Virus record (IMG/VR): IMGVR_UViG_3300008108_000402
Span: 1-24,626 of that record
Length of the DNA stretch: 24,626 bases
Direction: 5' to 3' (one strand)
DNA from: a virus
Under the pieces are notes generated by a model. It was not told where the DNA came from. It made no database searches and saw only the letters and a list, made by a program, of their open reading frames with translations. This document shows, one piece after another, positions 22,335 to 24,626 of the stretch (within the stretch, counting starts at the first letter, position 1; each line of letters begins with the position of its first letter). Position numbers and translations under genes: made by a program.

Positions 22335-23004
22335 CTGACCTAGTATTGTGATGTACAAATTCTTTAATATAACGAACTAATAACTTAATATAATCTCCTT
22401 TGTTTCTTTTGTCAAATACCTTGACTTCTCCACCAGGAGTAACCATTAATGTGATAAGTTTTTTAACGACTTGTCCTGTACGTTCATAATAAGCAGCAGC
22501 ATAAAATGTTTCTTGAACAAAGTAGTTTTCAAGCCATTCTTCCGGTTTAATTTTTTCAGAAGTTTTAAAGTCTATGACTGCAAGTTCTCCCTCATATTCC
22601 CCAATACAATCCACTCTACCAGCGAGTCCCAGATATTCGGAATATAAAGTCCTTTCAATTGCGTGAATATTATTTATCTTATCAAGATAAGGTTTTGCGT
22701 GATGAAACATAATCTTTGTAATTGGTTGATAGTTATTCCAATCCAATTCTTTATTTTCCAAATAATCCTGACAAGCTTGGTGAAAATCTGTTCCTCTTGC
22801 TGTTGCTCTTTTTGTAATGCGGTTTGCTTCTTCCAGACCCACACGCTTTCGCCAATTAATGAAGATTTGACGATTGTAGAATGAGGTAACTGAAGTAATT
22901 GATGGCACCCATTGATCATCTGGAAGATGATACAACCGAATACCATTTGTTTCTTTCTTTTCTAGTTCAAGATCACCTAAAAAATTATGATGAGTAAAGG
23001 TCAT
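22324..23004 (-). CDS. PD-(D/E)XK exonuclease, RecB/Cas4-like family (226 aa)
   Basis: Nuclease motifs are in the expected order: His75 in 'RGTDFHQACQDYL', 'GLAGRVDCIGEYEGELAVID' with Asp132, 'VIDFKTSEK' with Asp145-Phe-Lys147, and 'VQETFYAAAY' (Gln164 to Tyr168, the QxxxY motif). This is the layout of the small RecB-like nucleases, including Cas4 and mitochondrial MGME1. The cysteines expected of Cas4 are absent, so it is more like the MGME1/phage exonuclease group. It probably trims DNA ends in recombination or host DNA breakdown. It overlaps phoH by 4 bases and gp33 by 11, forming one translation-coupled block. Confidence 0.8.
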   Translation of the reverse strand: MTFTHHNFLGDLELEKKETNGIRLYHLPDDQWVPSITSVTSFYNRQIFINWRKRVGLEEANRITKRATARGTDFHQACQDYLENKELDWNNYQPITKIMFHHAKPYLDKINNIHAIERTLYSEYLGLAGRVDCIGEYEGELAVIDFKTSEKIKPEEWLENYFVQETFYAAAYYERTGQVVKKLITLMVTPGGEVKVFDKRNKGDYIKLLVRYIKEFVHHNTRSDGE

Positions 23005-23756
23005 AGATTTAGTTCATGTTTTGCAATTAGATATTCCTTAACTAGTCCGCTACGGCAAACATCTTCAATACCAAACTCAATAATATCAAAAGAAGGCATT
23101 ACCCGCAAGATTCTCATAAAATCAATAATACCGTTCCTTTCATTTGTTTTAACTAAATCAGTCTGTGTAGCATCACCACAGAACATAATTTTACTATTCT
23201 CACCTACACGAGTAATAATAGAATCACTTTCGTGGAAATTTAAATTTTGAAACTCATCTACAATGATAATTGCATTATCCAAAGTAGTTCCGCGAATAAA
23301 AGAAGTAGACCAAAAACTAATAGTTCCTTGAGTTTTGAGGTTTCCATAGAGCATTTCAAACGATGCGTCGTCTGGCATTTCAAACATATACTTTACCATA
23401 TTCTTATAGGGAATTTGATAAAGAGAAGATTTGTCTTCGTGGTCTCCTGGAAGAAAACCAATCTCCCGAGTTGCAACAAGAGATCTTACAATATAAATTT
23501 TTTCATATGGGGTTCTTTCATCTAATACATCTTTAAGAGCATTGTAAAGAGTAATAAAGGTTTTGCCTGTTCCAGAACAACCATATGCAATTAGATTCTG
23601 ATTTTTTTTATAAGCGTCAAAAAGTTTCTTTTGATTTTCTGTAAGAGGTTCAATTTCTCTCATTAAATCAGAACTAATTGGCTTCTTACGCTTCATTTGC
23701 CTTGCGGTCATTCCAACACCAATTGGTTGATCTTCTTTCCTATTTCTTCTTGCCAT
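23001..23756 (-). CDS. phoH: PhoH-like P-loop ATPase (251 aa)
   Basis: Walker A is GCSGTGKT (residues 59-66). Walker B is IIIVDEFQ (163-170), with D-E-x-Q typical of PhoH, and a sensor-like MFCGDATQTD follows at 191-200. 'RSLVATREIGFLPGDHEDK' (91-109) is the second family signature (R-P-...-G-x-L-P-G). The basic N-terminus (1-26) may bind nucleic acid. PhoH is found in nearly all marine T4-like phages; it has been linked to phosphate stress, but its action is not settled and an RNA-helicase-like role has been suggested. It sits between an 82-aa gene and the exonuclease. No Pho box is evident here. Confidence 0.93.
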   Translation of the reverse strand: MARRNRKEDQPIGVGMTARQMKRKKPISSDLMREIEPLTENQKKLFDAYKKNQNLIAYGCSGTGKTFITLYNALKDVLDERTPYEKIYIVRSLVATREIGFLPGDHEDKSSLYQIPYKNMVKYMFEMPDDASFEMLYGNLKTQGTISFWSTSFIRGTTLDNAIIIVDEFQNLNFHESDSIITRVGENSKIMFCGDATQTDLVKTNERNGIIDFMRILRVMPSFDIIEFGIEDVCRSGLVKEYLIAKHELNL

Positions 23757-23762
23757 ATGAAA

Positions 23763-24011
23763 TTAAATTGGTTTTACTTTTGATCCTGGCATTTTAGATG
23801 CTCTATGAAGAACATCGTTCCATCCTGGATGTGATTTTTTAAGTCGGTCATAAACTTCACCAACTTCACCAGAAGCAGGACAAGTTGATGGATCTGACCA
23901 ATCTCTATCCCACTCTGGATTGTCTTTTTTCCACTGATCCCAATCATGAACACTCATGCTCACTTCTTTCTGTTCACCAGTAGTTTTATTATAAACTGGA
24001 TATGTTGCCAA
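23763..24011 (-). CDS. Conserved-type small phage protein, TTG start (82 aa)
   Basis: The start is TTG at 24011-24009, supported by GGAGG seven bases upstream; no ATG lies nearby. The product reads MATYPVYNKTTGEQKEVSMS, then 'DWDQWKKDNPEWDRDW', 'CPASGEVGEVYDRLKK' and 'VLHRASKMPGSKVKPI'. The opening 'YxVYNKTTGEQKEVSMS' resembles the FmdB-like beta hairpin of small T4-like phage proteins ('TYEFxxxxTGExFE...S'), but the zinc-ribbon cysteines are missing (only one Cys). Function unknown. A CTAAATA late box (24038-24044) precedes it, so it may be expressed late even though it sits in a metabolism cluster. Confidence 0.75.
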   Translation of the reverse strand: MATYPVYNKTTGEQKEVSMSVHDWDQWKKDNPEWDRDWSDPSTCPASGEVGEVYDRLKKSHPGWNDVLHRASKMPGSKVKPI

Positions 24012-24037
24012 GTTTATTCCTCCATTTTATATAAGGA

Positions 24038-24044
24038 TATTTAG
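24038..24044 (-). promoter_or_regulatory. Late-promoter-like CTAAATA at the thyX stop
   Basis: The minus strand reads GACTAAATATCC over the thyX stop codon, 27 bases upstream of the 82-aa gene start. Spacing fits a T4-type late promoter, which could add late transcription of the 82-aa protein and phoH. Confidence 0.4.
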
Positions 24045-24626
24045 TCTATACGAATTGATGGTTGAATACTTTCACAATCATCACAGTTATCACGAGTCCA
24101 ACCAAGAGCAGTAGACACTGCAGGGAATTGACAAGTAAAAATACAACGAATTGCTTCTGCAATATCCATATGTTCCTTCTGTGTGCCGTGCGCTGAACGT
24201 AAATCAATATAATGAATCCAAGACCTCACAGAACCCGTCATATAAAGTCTTGTGGGGGTTGCTAAGGGTAATACGAACCTTGCACACTCCTTAGCAACAC
24301 CCTTGTCCAGAAGTCGGTTGTAGAGTCTCTGGGACTGCTCAAAATGCATTCTAATATCTTCTAGTAAAGTGAGTTTCAGATAGTCTCCAAGGTCATCAAT
24401 ACTGTTCTGGCGATTCTTATCATCTTGCCTACGAAGTTCAGGAAGTGGAATTGATTCATTCAGAAGATTTGTGTCAGCATACCTCTGACTAAATTCTTGA
24501 AAAGTAAAGCTCCTATGACGAAGAATTTGAGCTGCAATACCTCTTGTAGTATTAATCTCTACACTCATCACTGCTTGCTCAAAGATACTCCAGTGTTGAT
24601 GTTTAATACAGTACTTAAGTAATCCA
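24041..24626 (-). CDS. thyX: Flavin-dependent thymidylate synthase ThyX, 5' end beyond the window
   Basis: The open frame continues to the window edge. Upstream of the first GTG/ATG it reads 'GLLKYCIKHQHWSIFEQAV', a typical ThyX lead-in, so the true start is outside and at least 194 residues are present. The ThyX motif is clear: RHRSFTFQEFSQR, i.e. RHR-x7-S, which binds FAD and dUMP. 'PLATPTRLYMTGSVRSWIHY', 'DLRSAHGTQKEHMDIAEAIR' is the expected C-terminal core with the conserved Arg. ThyX makes dTMP from dUMP using methylenetetrahydrofolate and FADH2, supplying thymidine for AT-rich phage DNA. Stop TAA at 24043-24041. Confidence 0.95.
   Translation of the reverse strand, partial: GLLKYCIKHQHWSIFEQAVMSVEINTTRGIAAQILRHRSFTFQEFSQRYADTNLLNESIPLPELRRQDDKNRQNSIDDLGDYLKLTLLEDIRMHFEQSQRLYNRLLDKGVAKECARFVLPLATPTRLYMTGSVRSWIHYIDLRSAHGTQKEHMDIAEAIRCIFTCQFPAVSTALGWTRDNCDDCESIQPSIRID

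Noticed and set aside
22324-23004. CRISPR Cas4
   Set aside because: The RecB-type nuclease motifs are present but the iron-sulphur cysteines of Cas4 are missing, and there is no array or other cas gene.

Overview
This AT-rich window looks like part of the genome of a lytic marine T4-like myovirus of cyanobacteria (cyanophage, Kyanoviridae-type, host Synechococcus or Prochlorococcus). The evidence is the combination of T4 core genes (gp4, gp48, gp53, gp54-like, gp26, gp51, gp5-like, gp27-like, gp59, gp33, gp32) with phoH, thyX, a DUF1825-like cyanobacterial-type gene, phage tRNAs and TATAAATA-type late promoters. There are no integrases, IS elements or CRISPR arrays, and no stretch over about 100 bases lacks a gene.

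Layout. (1) 1-1203, minus strand: small early-type ORFs interleaved with tRNA-Thr(UGU) and tRNA-Leu(UAA), headed by a near-consensus sigma-70 promoter at 1175-1203. (2) 1210-17091, minus strand: a tightly packed late operon for the baseplate hub, spike and tail fibres. In transcription order it runs gp54-like initiator, gp26, gp51, two giant hub/tape-measure-type proteins carrying peptidoglycan-hydrolase-like domains, gp27-like hub, a small acidic protein, a gp5 OB-domain protein, two structural proteins, a gp5-tip-like beta-helix, a fibre protein and a beta-propeller-like fibre. (3) 17093-20319, plus strand: gp4, an unknown protein, gp48 and gp53, driven by a perfect TATAAATA late promoter in the divergent gap. 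(4) 20320-24626, minus strand: nucleotide and DNA metabolism and late-transcription genes in the order thyX (cut by the window edge), an 82-aa protein, phoH, a PD-(D/E)XK exonuclease, gp33, gp59, a DUF1825-like protein and gp32. A strong terminator for gp32 lies inside the 3' end of the convergent gp53 gene.

How the genes work together. gp54-like, gp48, gp26, gp51 and gp27-like proteins build the hub and start the tube. The gp5 OB domain and beta-helix form the spike but lie on separate genes with no T4-type lysozyme between them. Peptidoglycan degradation appears to have moved into the two large proteins (SleB-like, M15-like and RlpA-like domains). gp59, gp32 and the exonuclease serve replication and recombination, gp33 serves late transcription and ThyX makes dTMP.

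The most notable observations are: a gp32 gene missing its central DNA-binding region with a frame change at the junction; a 53-bp leader element, 43/53 identical, filling the gaps upstream of two distant genes; an inverted repeat inside the gp32 promoter spacer; a terminator embedded antisense in gp53; and hydrolase-bearing tape-measure-like proteins with duplicated PGE motifs. All family assignments come from reading the sequence and recalled family patterns; no database search was run.
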